A stretch of DNA of 55,664 bases from Thermanaerothrix sp. (GTDB taxonomy: Bacteria; Synergistota; Synergistia; Synergistales; Synergistaceae). The DNA lies in NCBI GenBank assembly GCA_026417795.1, contig JAOACP010000012.1, positions 1-55,664 of the forward strand, given 5' to 3'. Numbering within the stretch: position 1 is the stretch's first letter; each line of letters begins with the position of its first letter. The translations under genes were made by a program, and so were the position numbers. Under the pieces are notes generated by a model. It worked only from the letters and a program-made list of their open reading frames with translations. It did no database searches and had not been told where the DNA came from. This document shows, one piece after another, positions 11,255 to 20,949 of this stretch.

Positions 11255-11913
11255 ACCGACACCCCCTCCGCGGGACGGGGCAGGAGGTCCACAAAGCCCT
11301 CAGCTCGGTCGAAGCGCCCCAGCCTCACCCTCACCAACTCGATGTCCGACCAGGAAGAAGCCAGCCCGGAGGATATCAGGAACTTGACCATCATCGACGG
11401 CCCCACCTGGTCTGGGTTTAACATTATGAACTTTAGGTGCCCGTCCGAGCCGGCTGGAGACGGATCTATCCCGACGGAAGGCCAATGATCCCAACCGCCC
11501 AGGACTTCCGCCAGCCCCTCCGGCGGCACGCCGCCGTCCTTCAGCTTAAGGAGGTACTCCCCGGCGTTGCAGAGTTTGGAGAGGGAAGGGGCGGATTCCT
11601 CCACCTCCTCCACCGCCTCCAGCGCAAATCCCTCCGGCAGAGCTCGATTAAGGCGCTTAAACCCCTCCAAGGTCCCTCTCTTAACCCAAACCTCCCCCAG
11701 CTCAAAAAGGCCTATCACCCCAACGGGCAGCGGCGGCGCCAGGGTTATCCTGGGATGGGGGGAAAATCCCTGGGTGAGCTCCAGCGTCAATCCCGCCCTC
11801 CTCATCCCCCGGCCGAACAGGGTAGGAAGCTCCTGATGTGGTATGAAGCAGGCCCCCCTCCGCTTGGAGTAGCCAAAGCGCACCCTGGCAAATTCAGTTC
11901 CCACGCGCCGCAC
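11251..11913 (-). CDS. Radical SAM-linked DUF2344 family protein (TIGR03936 type)
   Basis: A 220-residue protein of the family found beside, or fused to, the B12-binding radical SAM protein encoded just upstream. Its start has the typical pattern: a basic stretch, FARVRFGYSKRRG, then IPHQELPTLFGRGMRRAGL and a GFSPHPRITLAPPLPVG motif. No catalytic residues are obvious and the family function is not established. It overlaps the radical SAM gene by 20 bp and rng by 4 bp, so the three are translated as a unit. A role in RNA or ribosome biology is inferred only from the rng linkage. Confidence 0.85.
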   Translation of the reverse strand: MRRVGTEFARVRFGYSKRRGACFIPHQELPTLFGRGMRRAGLTLELTQGFSPHPRITLAPPLPVGVIGLFELGEVWVKRGTLEGFKRLNRALPEGFALEAVEEVEESAPSLSKLCNAGEYLLKLKDGGVPPEGLAEVLGGWDHWPSVGIDPSPAGSDGHLKFIMLNPDQVGPSMMVKFLISSGLASSWSDIELVRVRLGRFDRAEGFVDLLPRPAEGVSV

Positions 11914-13696
11914 CTCCGCTTCTTAAGAGCACGGGACAGGATGCAGGGGGGATACCGCAGCGGTTGCAGCTCCCCTGCCTGCAGTCCGGGGTCACCAGGG
12001 CGCTTAGGGCCCGCTCCCGCTCGGAAAGCAGGAAACCCCTGCTGACGCCGGAGTCTATGTGATCCCAAGGAAGCGGCCCCTCCAGCCTCCTTGGGGCGGT
12101 ATATTCATGGGGGTCCACCCCAACGGCATGGAATGCCTCAAGCCAAAGATCCAGGTTGAACATCTCGGTCCAACCGTCGAACCTGGCCCCCCTGCGCCAA
12201 GCCTCCTCAAGGACGCCCCCAAGGGCCCTGTCCCCCCTGGAGAACACCCCCTCCAGGAAGGTTTGGCCGGGCTCGTGGTAGGACAGCTTCAGCGACCGCT
12301 CCTTGGACATGAGGCCCTTCACGAACCTTCCCCTTTCCCTCAGCTCCTCCATGGATATCTGCCCCTCCCACTGAAACGGGGTGTGGGCCTTGGGCACGAA
12401 GCCGGAAAGGGAAACCGTGACCTCCGGCCTCTTCCCCATGGACCTCCCAATCTTGAGGACACGCCGGCAGATCTCCCATATGCCCTTGAGATCCTCCTCC
12501 GTCTCCGTGGGAAGCCCCATCATGAAGTAAAGCTTGATTCGGTCCCAGCGGTGATCGAAAGCGGCCCTCACGGCGGCGTCTATGTCCTCGTCGCTGACAC
12601 CCTTGTTTATGACGTCCCTAAGCCGCTGGGTCCCCGCCTCGGGGGCGAAGGTAAGGCCGCCTTTCCTCATGGTATCAAGCGACGCCGCAAGGGCCACGGA
12701 GAAGGCGTCCATCCTAAGGCTCGGCAGGCTCAGCTTGACCCCCCGCTGGTTGAGCAAGGGTTTAAGCTTCTCCATCACCTCGCAAAGATGGCTCCAGTCA
12801 CAGGTGGCAAGGGAGAGAAACCCCACCTCCTCCCAACCGGTGAAGTCCAATAGCTCCCTGACCTGCTCAACGATGGAGTCCCCGCTGCGCTCCCTCACCG
12901 GGCGGTCTATCATCCCCGCCTGACAGAACCGACAGCCCCTGGTGCAGCCCCGAAAGACCTGCACCGCCACCCGATCGTGAACGATCCCGCAGGATGGTAC
13001 TATCATCCTCCTGGGATAAAAACCCCCGTCCAGATCCAACAGCACCTGCCGCCTTACCGCCTCACCATTCCAAAGGGATGGCACGTAAACCCCATCTATG
13101 GAGGCAAGGGCCCTAAGGCGCTCTTCCCTCGGCATCCCCATGGCGGCGCTTAAGGCATCCACTGCCTTGGGCCACAGGACCTCCCCGTCCCCAACGAAAA
13201 AGGCGTCCACGTGATCCGCCAGGGGCTCCGCCACAAAGGCCCCGGGGCCTCCCGCCAGGACCAGCGGGTCTTGGTCGGATCTGTCGGAGCTCCTAAGTGG
13301 TATCCCGCCAAGGTCCAACATGGTGAGTATGTTGGTGTACGAAAGCTCGTACTGGAGGGTGAAGGCCACGGCGTGGAAGTCCTTCAGCGGCCGGCCAGTG
13401 TCAAGGGAACCCAAGGGCTCGCCCCGGTCCCGCATGGCCTTCTCCATGTCCACCCAAGGGCAGTAAACCCTCTCGACGTCGGATTTGGGCAGCTCCTTGA
13501 GAAGGCCGTAGAAGATCTGGAACCCAAGGTAGCTCATACCCACCTCGTACACGTCCGGAAAGGCCAGACATATGCGCACTATCCCGTCCCCCTCCTTAGG
13601 GGGAATAAGACCGTACTCCCCGCCAACGTACCTGGCGGGGCGCTTCACCGACGCCCAAAGGGGCCACCGGCGATCCTCCGTATCGATAAAACCCAT
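11894..13696 (-). CDS. B12-binding radical SAM protein (TIGR03960 type)
   Basis: A 600-residue radical SAM enzyme. The N-terminal half resembles the cobalamin-binding domains of this class (phrases such as AFPDVYEVGMSYLGFQ and VLAGGP-GAF-AEPL). The [4Fe-4S] cluster motif is CTRGCRFC near residues 250-257, followed by the TIM-barrel region. A C-terminal Cys cluster (CRQGSCNRCG, about 565-580) may bind zinc or another cluster. The ATG has a clean GGAGG eight bases upstream, and this is the first gene of the operon leading to rng and smc. The reaction and substrate of the family are unknown; an RNA modification is a guess from context. Confidence 0.87.
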   Translation of the reverse strand: MGFIDTEDRRWPLWASVKRPARYVGGEYGLIPPKEGDGIVRICLAFPDVYEVGMSYLGFQIFYGLLKELPKSDVERVYCPWVDMEKAMRDRGEPLGSLDTGRPLKDFHAVAFTLQYELSYTNILTMLDLGGIPLRSSDRSDQDPLVLAGGPGAFVAEPLADHVDAFFVGDGEVLWPKAVDALSAAMGMPREERLRALASIDGVYVPSLWNGEAVRRQVLLDLDGGFYPRRMIVPSCGIVHDRVAVQVFRGCTRGCRFCQAGMIDRPVRERSGDSIVEQVRELLDFTGWEEVGFLSLATCDWSHLCEVMEKLKPLLNQRGVKLSLPSLRMDAFSVALAASLDTMRKGGLTFAPEAGTQRLRDVINKGVSDEDIDAAVRAAFDHRWDRIKLYFMMGLPTETEEDLKGIWEICRRVLKIGRSMGKRPEVTVSLSGFVPKAHTPFQWEGQISMEELRERGRFVKGLMSKERSLKLSYHEPGQTFLEGVFSRGDRALGGVLEEAWRRGARFDGWTEMFNLDLWLEAFHAVGVDPHEYTAPRRLEGPLPWDHIDSGVSRGFLLSERERALSALVTPDCRQGSCNRCGIPPASCPVLLRSGGAARGN

Positions 13697-13863
13697 GTAT
13701 CAATTCCTCCAAAGTCCCTCAAGGGGACGGTTTTTCATTTTTCATTTTTGACTTTTCAACCTCCAAGAAACCCGCCATCGCCCAAGGGCGTCCTTGAGGG
13801 GGCCTTAGCGGATCGGAAGGGCCGCGGCGCGAAGGGGCAAGCCCCAAGGGGATAGGGAATAGC
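13697..13863. other. Intergenic region between rodA and the radical SAM operon
   Basis: No gene seen. An AT-rich run with repeated TTTTTCAT units lies around 13733-13757 and would fall just upstream of the radical SAM gene on the minus strand, a reasonable place for its promoter, but no good -35/-10 pair could be fixed. Only a weak 5-bp stem follows rodA, so rodA termination is unclear. Confidence 0.4.
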
Positions 13864-14973
13864 TCAGTCAAAACGCTCCAAACTGGTCTGGACCGCCACG
13901 CTCTGCACGAGCCCCAGGGCTAAGAACTCCGCCAAAAGGGAGCTTCCGCCGTAGCTGAAGAAGGGAAGGGGAAGTCCCGTCACCGGCGCAAGCCCCATGC
14001 TCATGGCCATGCTCTCGAAGGCCTGAAAGAAGATCCAGGCGGCCACCATGGAGCACAGCACCTTGCCCCTAAGGTCCTTGGCCGCCGCGGCCACGAAGAA
14101 AATCCTCCATATCAGGGCAGCGAAGAGGAGGACCACCAAAAGCCCCCCCAAAAAACCGAACTCCTCGGAGAACACGCTAAAGATGAAGTCCGTGTGGGCC
14201 TCGGGCAGGAAGTGCAGCCTCCCCTGGGTACCCTCCAGGAAGCCCTTTCCCCACAACCCCCCGGACCCCACGGCGATCCTGGACTGGATCACGTTGTAAC
14301 CCGCCCCAAGGGGGTCCACCTTGGGATCTATGAAGACCATGAGCCGCATCTTTTGATAGGGCTTGAGGAAGCCCCACGCCAGGGGAAGCATGGACAGCCC
14401 CAACGCCGTCATGGAGGCCATGTACTTGGGTTTGATCCCCGCCACCCAGAACCCTGCCCCTATCATGACGCAGTAGACAAGGGAACTGCCAAGGTCAGGC
14501 TGCAACAGGAGCAACACCAGCGATATGCCCGAAGCGCCCAGGGCCAACCCCAGGGACTTAAGGTCCTCCGGGGGAAACCTGCAAAGGTGCCTTGACATGA
14601 ACAGCGCCAGCCCTATCTTCCCGAACTCCGAGGGCTGAAGCCTTACTGGACCCAAGGAGAACCAGCTTTGGGCCCCCTTGGCGGTGTGCCCCATCACCAA
14701 CACCAAGAGAAGCAGGAACAGCGTGGCTCCATACACCCTGTGGGACTCCTCAACGGCCTTCCGGTAACCCAAGGCCATCACCCCGAAGTACGCCCCCATT
14801 CCAAGAAGCCCCCATAGGGCCTGCTTCAACGGGAACCCGTAATTGGCCTTCCTTACCCCCAGGGAAGCGCTGAACAGGGCCATTATGCCTAGCCCGAAGA
14901 GGGCCAGCATGATAAACCAAAGGGGCAGGTCCATCCCCTTGCGCATCTCATCCCAACTGGGACCCTTCAGCAT
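13864..14973 (-). CDS. rodA: Peptidoglycan glycosyltransferase RodA (SEDS family)
   Basis: Integral membrane SEDS polymerase that builds glycan strands for the elongasome with PBP2. The 369 residues are mostly hydrophobic, with about ten membrane segments. SEDS hallmarks include SWFSLGPVRLQPSEFGKIG near residues 105-125 and, near the C-terminus, GLPLPFFSYGGSSLL. FtsW is the alternative, but position behind mreBCD-mrdA-minCDE makes RodA the better call. ATG at 14973 overlaps the minE stop by 7 bp. Confidence 0.92.
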   Translation of the reverse strand: MLKGPSWDEMRKGMDLPLWFIMLALFGLGIMALFSASLGVRKANYGFPLKQALWGLLGMGAYFGVMALGYRKAVEESHRVYGATLFLLLLVLVMGHTAKGAQSWFSLGPVRLQPSEFGKIGLALFMSRHLCRFPPEDLKSLGLALGASGISLVLLLLQPDLGSSLVYCVMIGAGFWVAGIKPKYMASMTALGLSMLPLAWGFLKPYQKMRLMVFIDPKVDPLGAGYNVIQSRIAVGSGGLWGKGFLEGTQGRLHFLPEAHTDFIFSVFSEEFGFLGGLLVVLLFAALIWRIFFVAAAAKDLRGKVLCSMVAAWIFFQAFESMAMSMGLAPVTGLPLPFFSYGGSSLLAEFLALGLVQSVAVQTSLERFD

Positions 14974-15248
14974 CTGGCGTTTCCGGTCCTCCCGCAGCGC
15001 CTCACGTTTACCACCGGTATGCTGGCCACCAGCGCCACCGACCGCTCCTCCTTCTCCAGCTCAAGCTCTATCTTGTTCTCGTCGATCTCCATGTACTTGC
15101 TTATCACCGATATCAGATCCCGCCTTAGGTTCTCCATCATCTCCTGGGATATGTCGCTCCTGTCGTGGATGAGAACCAGCTGCAGGCGCTCCTTGGCGGT
15201 GACGCCGGAATTAGAGCTTCCCCTGAAGAGCCTGTCAAGCAATCCCAT
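14967..15248 (-). CDS. minE: Cell division topological specificity factor MinE
   Basis: Stimulates MinD ATPase and drives its movement so that MinCD inhibits division only away from midcell. Starting at the ATG at 15248 gives 93 aa, against 88 in E. coli; an upstream in-frame TTG would add six residues but MGLLDRLF is the normal beginning. The anti-MinCD helix region is TAKERLQLVLIHDR, followed by the dimer domain DLISVISKYMEID. It follows minD with 14 bp between them. Confidence 0.95.
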   Translation of the reverse strand: MGLLDRLFRGSSNSGVTAKERLQLVLIHDRSDISQEMMENLRRDLISVISKYMEIDENKIELELEKEERSVALVASIPVVNVRRCGRTGNARC

Positions 15249-15262
15249 GGCCCACCGCCCCC

Positions 15263-16060
15263 TCAACCCTTGAATATCCTCTTGAACTTGGCTATTATCC
15301 CTTCCCCATGATGATCCTCCAGGGGGGGGAACGGAACCTGCTGCCCCTCCAGCCGCATGGCAAGATCCCTGAAGGCCATGGCGGCGGGGGAACTCTCCCC
15401 CAGTGTAAGGGGCTCTCCCCGGTTGCTGGAGGTTACCACCGACTCATCGTCGGGCACCACCCCGATGAGGTCCACCGCCAAGACCTCCAGGACGTCTTCC
15501 ACGCTCAACATGTCCTTTTTCTTCACCATGTGGGGCCTTATGCGGTTTATTACCAACCTTATGGGGGACTTGCCCATGGACTCCAGGAGTCCTATTATCC
15601 TGTCCGCATCCCGCACCGCCGATACCTCCGGGGTGGTCACCACCAGGGCCTCATCTGCCCCATGGGCGGCGTTCCTGAAACCCGCCTCTATCCCCGCGGG
15701 GCTGTCCACCAGGACGTAATCAAAGTCCTGCCGAAGCTCGGAACATAAGCCCTCCATCTGTTCGGCGCTAACCGCGTCCTTCGTCCTGGTCTGGGCCGCG
15801 GGTATCATGTACAGGTTGTCCACCCGCTTGTCCTTCACCATCGCTTGGTTGAGCCTGCAAGCCCCTTCCACCACATCCACCAGGGTGTAGACTATCCGGT
15901 TCTCAAGCCCCATCACCAGGTCCAGGTTCCTCAACCCTATGTCCCCGTCGATGGCCACCACTCGACGGCCCATCTTGGCCAACGCCACCGCCAGGTTGGC
16001 GGTGGTGGTGGTCTTGCCAACCCCACCCTTGCCCGAGGTAACCACTACCACCTTACCCAA
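15263..16060 (-). CDS. minD: Septum site-determining ATPase MinD
   Basis: Membrane-binding ATPase that recruits MinC. The 265-residue protein has the deviant Walker A KGGVGKTT at residues 11-18, DGDIGLRNLD near 39-48, and DSPAGIE in the Walker B region. The C-terminal membrane-targeting amphipathic helix ends IIAKFKRIFKG. The start is TTG at 16060 with a G-rich ribosome binding site upstream; the ATG just before is out of frame. A 73-bp gap separates it from minC. Confidence 0.96.
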   Translation of the reverse strand: MGKVVVVTSGKGGVGKTTTTANLAVALAKMGRRVVAIDGDIGLRNLDLVMGLENRIVYTLVDVVEGACRLNQAMVKDKRVDNLYMIPAAQTRTKDAVSAEQMEGLCSELRQDFDYVLVDSPAGIEAGFRNAAHGADEALVVTTPEVSAVRDADRIIGLLESMGKSPIRLVINRIRPHMVKKKDMLSVEDVLEVLAVDLIGVVPDDESVVTSSNRGEPLTLGESSPAAMAFRDLAMRLEGQQVPFPPLEDHHGEGIIAKFKRIFKG

Positions 16061-16133
16061 TTCTCATTCCCCCCCAACAAATCTATAAAGCCTTAAGGGG
16101 ACCCATTCCCCGCCAAGGAGGGAACGGCCCCGG

Positions 16134-16793
16134 CTAAACCTGCGGCCAGTCGGACACCACCACCGCCCCGTCCTCCAGGAACACCACCGCTGGCTTGCCC
16201 CACCAGGGATTATCCCTGTCAATGGATCCCACCTTGAAGCACACCCGCACCTGAGGGGCCTCGAAGACCCTGGCGTAAACCGCGGCTTCCTCGTCTCCTC
16301 CCACCCCGGCGTGCACCAGCCCCTGGAGGCGGCCCAACACCATCACGCTTCCCTCCGCCAAAACCTCGGCCCCGTCGTTAACGTTGCCCTCCACTATCAC
16401 GTCTCCCCGGTGCTCCACCCGCTGGCCCGAGCGTAGGGACCGTCTAAGCCTCATGGCGGGAAGCTGTCCAAACTGGGGCTGCCTATTCTGGAGGCTGAAA
16501 CGGGGCTCCTCCACCGGAAGCCCGGCGCCCTTCAGAAGGTCCAGGCTTTCCCCGTGAAGGGACCTCCATGCCGCCACCCTCATCCCCATGGGCCATATGA
16601 GCCGCTTCATGATAAGACACAAGAGATCCCCGTCCACCCTCCGGCCCTCGAAGTCCACCACCACCTCCGCCCCTTTGAGCATCTGTTCCCCATGGGACAC
16701 CAGCTCATCCAGGGCCGATGGTATGTCCTTGTCCGGAAGCCCCTCGGGGATTATGCAGCGCAACCCCCCGCTCATGCCCTTAAGTTGGATCAC
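16134..16793 (-). CDS. minC: Septum site-determining protein MinC
   Basis: FtsZ inhibitor delivered to the membrane by MinD. At 219 aa it has the normal two-domain layout: an N-terminal FtsZ-inhibiting domain (about 1-105), a linker, and a C-terminal beta-helix beginning RSLRSGQRVEHRGDVIVEG-N with repeated Gly turns and GLVHAGVGGDE. GTG at 16793 overlaps the mrdA stop as GTGA, coupling division-site control to the elongasome genes. Confidence 0.92.
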   Translation of the reverse strand: MIQLKGMSGGLRCIIPEGLPDKDIPSALDELVSHGEQMLKGAEVVVDFEGRRVDGDLLCLIMKRLIWPMGMRVAAWRSLHGESLDLLKGAGLPVEEPRFSLQNRQPQFGQLPAMRLRRSLRSGQRVEHRGDVIVEGNVNDGAEVLAEGSVMVLGRLQGLVHAGVGGDEEAAVYARVFEAPQVRVCFKVGSIDRDNPWWGKPAVVFLEDGAVVVSDWPQV

Positions 16794-18547
16794 CGAGACG
16801 CCCCCCTTAAAGGATTTTCGTTCTTGACCAGGTAAGCTAAAACCTGCCCCACCAGCGGAGCCGCGGCGGAGGAACCGTGCCCCCCGGCCTCCACTATGGC
16901 TATGGCCACGTACCTGGGGTTCTCCCTTGGAGCGTAGCCCACAAACCAGGCGTGATCGTCCCCATGGGGGTTCTGGGCGGTGCCGGTCTTTCCCGCCACT
17001 GACACCCCAAAGGCGGCGGCGCGCCTTCCGGTACCGCTGTTGACCACCTCTTCAAGCCCCCTTCGCATGGCCTCCAACCCAAAACGCGGTATCCTAAGGT
17101 CCTTCTCCACGTGGGGGGCTTCGGAATTGAGGTGCGGGGTCACCAGATAGCCCCCGTTGGCTATGGCGGCGTATATCCTTAAGACCTGAAGGGGGGTCAT
17201 CAACAGGAATCCCTGGCCTATGGAGTAGTTTACCGTATCCCCCTTGTACCAGGGCTCCTTAAACCGGGCCCTCTTCCACTTAGGCCCCGCTATGTTGCCC
17301 TCCGCTTCCCCGGTTATGTCTATGCCGGTCTTGGAACCCACCCCAAGGAGGGACGCCCACTTCAAAAGCCGGTCTATGCCAAGCCACACCCCCACCTGGT
17401 AGAAATACACGTCGCACGAGTCGCGAAGCGCCCTGGTGAGGTCCTCGGTGCCGTGTCCGCTCTTCTTCCAACAGTTGAAGGTCCTGTTGCCCAACGTGAA
17501 GTGGCCTGGACAGTACACGGTGGTAGAGCGGCTTACCACCCCCTCCTCCAACGCGGCTATGGCGGTCACCACCTTGAAGGTGGAGGCGGGGGGGTAAGTC
17601 CCGCTCACCGCCCGGTTCATCATGGGCCTGTCCCTGTCGGTAATGAGGACCCTCCATTCCTTGGAGGATATGCCCCAGGTAAGGGGATTGGGATCAAAGG
17701 TGGGGGACGAAAAAAGCACCTTCACGCTGCCGTCCCTCACGTCCATGGCGATGAGAGCGCCCCTCTGCCCCTTCATGAGGTCCGCCGCGAGCCGCTGAGC
17801 CCCTAGGTCCAGCGTAAGCTTGACGTCCTTTCCTCGAACCGGCTCCACGTGGGACACGTCCTTCAGCCTTCGGCCCCTGGCGTCCACCTCCACCGCGTCC
17901 TCACCCACTTCGCCCCGGAGCTCCTGCTCATACCAGGCCTCTATGCCGTTCTTCCCGATCACGTCCCCCCCCTGGTATCTGGGGTCCTCAAGCTCCTCAA
18001 GCTCCTCCCTGGTCACCTCTCCCACGTAACCAACCACGTGGGCCACCAGGTCGCCGGCGGGGTAAACCCTCCTCCACACCGGAAATGGGAAGAGCAACCC
18101 ACGAAACTCCTCCTCCCCCATAAGGTCCGCCACCTGGGCCAGGGTTAGGTTGCTAGCCACGCTCACCGCCCTGTAAGGGGCCACGTACTGTTTCTCCACC
18201 GACTCCGCCAGGGACGCGGGATCCATGGGTATGCCCTTCCTCTGGAAAAGCGCGGCCACCCTTTCCAGGTTGCCGTCCTTCTGAAGGTCCATGGGATAAG
18301 CCTTAACGTCGAAGGTCCTCACGTTGACCGCAAGGGGCACCCCGTTAGCATCCCTTATGACCCCCCTTGGGGGGGAGAGCCTCACCACCCGGAGACGGTT
18401 CCTGGAGGCCAGCTCCACGTACTGGTCCCCCTTAAGGATCTGAAAGTACGCAAGCCCTCCTATGAGCATCAGGAGCAACGCCACCATCAGGGCCCTAAGG
18501 TGCTGCAGGCGCCGGTCCATGTAGAACCGCTCAAAACCCTTAGTCAT
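16790..18547 (-). CDS. mrdA: Penicillin-binding protein 2 (elongasome transpeptidase)
   Basis: Class B transpeptidase cross-linking peptidoglycan during elongation, anchored by one N-terminal membrane segment (about residues 19-38). The PBP dimerisation region follows. Active-site motifs are STFK near 313-316 with the nucleophilic Ser, the second motif as SCD near 378 (PBP2 proteins often have S-x-D here), and KTGTAQ near 519. Length 585 fits. ATG at 18547 overlaps mreD by 8 bp. Confidence 0.94.
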   Translation of the reverse strand: MTKGFERFYMDRRLQHLRALMVALLLMLIGGLAYFQILKGDQYVELASRNRLRVVRLSPPRGVIRDANGVPLAVNVRTFDVKAYPMDLQKDGNLERVAALFQRKGIPMDPASLAESVEKQYVAPYRAVSVASNLTLAQVADLMGEEEFRGLLFPFPVWRRVYPAGDLVAHVVGYVGEVTREELEELEDPRYQGGDVIGKNGIEAWYEQELRGEVGEDAVEVDARGRRLKDVSHVEPVRGKDVKLTLDLGAQRLAADLMKGQRGALIAMDVRDGSVKVLFSSPTFDPNPLTWGISSKEWRVLITDRDRPMMNRAVSGTYPPASTFKVVTAIAALEEGVVSRSTTVYCPGHFTLGNRTFNCWKKSGHGTEDLTRALRDSCDVYFYQVGVWLGIDRLLKWASLLGVGSKTGIDITGEAEGNIAGPKWKRARFKEPWYKGDTVNYSIGQGFLLMTPLQVLRIYAAIANGGYLVTPHLNSEAPHVEKDLRIPRFGLEAMRRGLEEVVNSGTGRRAAAFGVSVAGKTGTAQNPHGDDHAWFVGYAPRENPRYVAIAIVEAGGHGSSAAAPLVGQVLAYLVKNENPLRGASR

Positions 18548-18998
18548 AGGCCCTCCCCCGGAAGAGCACCGCCAAGGCGTAAACCAGCACCAAGGGCATG
18601 GCGGTCAGCTGCTGAATCAACAGCATCCTGAACGCCGCAAGGCTTGAATCACCCCAAAGCATAAGCCTTACCACCCCAAGGGCGAGCTGGGAGGAGCAGG
18701 CAAGGACCACCCAAAGAAGCGGGGTCCTGCCCGGCGAAGGGGTCCTGTCCCACAACGCCCTTGCGATGGTGAGCACCAAGGCCTGCATGGCCCCGGTAAG
18801 CCCCACCACGCTGGTCCACCTCAGATCCCAAAGAACCCCTCCCAACAGGGCGGCCCAAATGGGCCACTGGAAGGGCACTTCCCTCCGGCCTATGGACAGC
18901 TTCAGAAGCCCTATGAAGAACAGGTCCGGCACCAGGAAAAATCCCATGAAGAGCACCTGAAGCATGTCCTGAAGCAGCCACAGAAGAACCACCGTCAT
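18540..18998 (-). CDS. mreD: Rod shape-determining protein MreD
   Basis: Small integral membrane elongasome protein. The chosen ATG at 18998 gives 152 aa and overlaps the mreC stop as ATGA; a longer frame upstream lacks family character. The sequence is hydrophobic with about five membrane segments and a conserved GLLWDL-like turn (here [10 protein letters not shown]). Identification rests on size, topology and position between mreC and mrdA. Confidence 0.88.
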   Translation of the reverse strand: MTVVLLWLLQDMLQVLFMGFFLVPDLFFIGLLKLSIGRREVPFQWPIWAALLGGVLWDLRWTSVVGLTGAMQALVLTIARALWDRTPSPGRTPLLWVVLACSSQLALGVVRLMLWGDSSLAAFRMLLIQQLTAMPLVLVYALAVLFRGRAYD

Positions 18999-19765
18999 CG
19001 GGAACCACCGTCTATCATCACGTCCACCCAATATAGCTGGGTCATATGGGCCATGAGGGCAACGTTATATACCACAAATCCCCCGGACTCCCGGTCCTTG
19101 GAGAGCACCTTGCCCACCGGTATGCCCGGCGGCATCCTGTCCCCCATGAGGGCGGTGGATATGGTCATGTCCCTGGTTATCTCCCGGTCCGGTGGAAGGT
19201 ACTGCAGGTACATCCTGCCCATGCCGTCGCCGCCCAAAACCCCAAGGTCCCTGGTCTGGTCCACCACCACCGCCACCATGGACTCTTGGGAGGTCAAAAG
19301 CCTAACCCAGGAACTGTGGCTCTCCACGGAGGACACCACCCCTACCAGATACCCGTCCGACAGCACCGGCAAACCCGGCACAACCCCATGGGAGCTGCCC
19401 TTGTCTATCCTGATCTCAGACCACCAGGCCTCCGGGTAGCGGAGCGTCACCAGGGCTGGCAAAAGGCCCGGCAGGGCCGCAGGACGCCCACCATGGGGGA
19501 CGCTGAGCATCCTTCTCATGGCCAGGTTCTCCGCCTCCAGCTCCCTAAGGCGGTCCTTCAGGTCCTTCCTCTCTATCAGCCACCCCGTAAAGGCCTGCAG
19601 CACCAGCCGCCCCTGAAGGGCAGGGCTCTCGGGCCAGCTCAACAGGTTCGCAAAGGGACCCCCAAACACCTTGGCCACCGGGAAGTTGAGGCTCCAAAGG
19701 AGCAGCAACAGCCCCGCCAGCGTGGCGCTAAGTCCGTGCAGCCAGAGGGGCTCAAAGCGTCTCAT
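18995..19765 (-). CDS. mreC: Rod shape-determining protein MreC
   Basis: Periplasmic elongasome scaffold with one N-terminal membrane anchor (about residues 10-30). A coiled coil rich in Leu and Glu (about 68-90, [20 protein letters not shown]) precedes the beta-rich domain with INKGSSHGV-like ([15 protein letters not shown]) and [13 protein letters not shown] motifs typical of MreC. The 256-aa length fits. It follows mreB by 15 bp. Confidence 0.93.
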   Translation of the reverse strand: MRRFEPLWLHGLSATLAGLLLLLWSLNFPVAKVFGGPFANLLSWPESPALQGRLVLQAFTGWLIERKDLKDRLRELEAENLAMRRMLSVPHGGRPAALPGLLPALVTLRYPEAWWSEIRIDKGSSHGVVPGLPVLSDGYLVGVVSSVESHSSWVRLLTSQESMVAVVVDQTRDLGVLGGDGMGRMYLQYLPPDREITRDMTISTALMGDRMPPGIPVGKVLSKDRESGGFVVYNVALMAHMTQLYWVDVMIDGGSR

Positions 19766-19780
19766 CTAAGACCACGGCCC

Positions 19781-20830
19781 CTATAAGGAGCTTACCTCCG
19801 CGGATAAGACCTTCCTGGAAAAATCCCGGTCCTTAAGCATCCTTCCAAGGCCAAGGGCCACGGAAAAAAGCGGCTGCTCCGCCAGGTGCACCGGGACGTT
19901 CAAGGAGTCCGCGAGGCGTATGTTGAGCCCCCTTAGGTTCGCCCCTCCGCCGGTAAGCACCAACCCTTGGTCCACTATGTCCTTCACCAGCTCCGGAGGG
20001 GTCCTCTCCAAAACGTTCCTCAGGATCTCCTCTATACCCTCTATGATAGGCGACAGGGCCTCCCTCACCTCCGTGGAGGTGACCCTTATGACCTTTGGAA
20101 GGCCGTCCATCAGGTCCCTGCCCTTGACCTCCATCTCCAGCTCCTGCTCCAGGGGCACCGCAGACCCCAAGGCAAACTTTATCTCCTCCGCGGTGGTCTG
20201 GCCTATGGAGAGGGCGTAGTTCTGCTTCATCATCTCCACTATGGCGTTGTCCATCTCGTCCCCCGCCATGCGGATCGAATCCTTCACCACTATTCCACCT
20301 AAGGACAACACCGCCACCTCGCTGGTGCCGCCGCCGATGTCCACTATCATGTTGCCCCTAGGCTCGTTTATTGGAAGCCCAGCTCCCAGGGCCGCCACCA
20401 ACGGCTCCTCAACCACCATGGCCTCCCGGGCCCCGGCCCTTAAGGTGGCGTCCACCACCGCCTTCTTCTCCACCTCGGTAACGCAGGCTGGAACCGATAC
20501 TATGGCCCTTGGGTGGGAGAAAAGCCGACGGCCCCCTAAGGCCTTATCCATGGCGTGCCTTATCAGGAGCTCCGTCATCTCAAAATCCGCTATTACGCCG
20601 TGCTGGAGAGGCCTTATGGTGTCCACGCCGGCGGGGGTCTTGCCGATCATGCACTTGGCCTCGGACCCCACCGCCAGCACCTCCTTCTGCCCCTTCCGGC
20701 CGGTCCTCCTGGTGGCCAACACGGAGGGTTGGTTGAACACGATCCCCCTCTTGGAGGCGTACACCACCATGTTGGCGGTACCAAGATCTATTCCAAGGTC
20801 ATCGCTCAAGAAACCAAGAAATCTAAACAC
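19781..20830 (-). CDS. mreB: Rod shape-determining actin homologue MreB
   Basis: Cytoplasmic actin-like filament protein that positions cell-wall synthesis. The likely start is GTG at 20830, giving 349 aa beginning MFRFLGFLSDDLGIDLGTAN; a GGAGGGG lies at 20836-20842, five bases upstream. A 15-residue longer frame lacks a ribosome binding site. The nucleotide-binding phosphate motifs are DLGTAN and DIGGGTSEVA. It is first in the eight-gene mreBCD-mrdA-minCDE-rodA operon. Confidence 0.95.
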   Translation of the reverse strand: MFRFLGFLSDDLGIDLGTANMVVYASKRGIVFNQPSVLATRRTGRKGQKEVLAVGSEAKCMIGKTPAGVDTIRPLQHGVIADFEMTELLIRHAMDKALGGRRLFSHPRAIVSVPACVTEVEKKAVVDATLRAGAREAMVVEEPLVAALGAGLPINEPRGNMIVDIGGGTSEVAVLSLGGIVVKDSIRMAGDEMDNAIVEMMKQNYALSIGQTTAEEIKFALGSAVPLEQELEMEVKGRDLMDGLPKVIRVTSTEVREALSPIIEGIEEILRNVLERTPPELVKDIVDQGLVLTGGGANLRGLNIRLADSLNVPVHLAEQPLFSVALGLGRMLKDRDFSRKVLSAEVSSL

Positions 20831-20949
20831 AAAAACCCCTCCAAAGATCATATCCAAGTCCCCATCAAAGGGCACAAAAGAACCGGGGAAACCTCCTTGG
20901 ATTCCCCCGATGATGAGAATACCTCATAGGTGGTGGAAGCACAACGGCC

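Noticed and set aside
13864-14973. FtsW instead of RodA
   Set aside because: Sequence alone is ambiguous, but the mre-mrdA-min context and lack of a division/mur cluster favour RodA.
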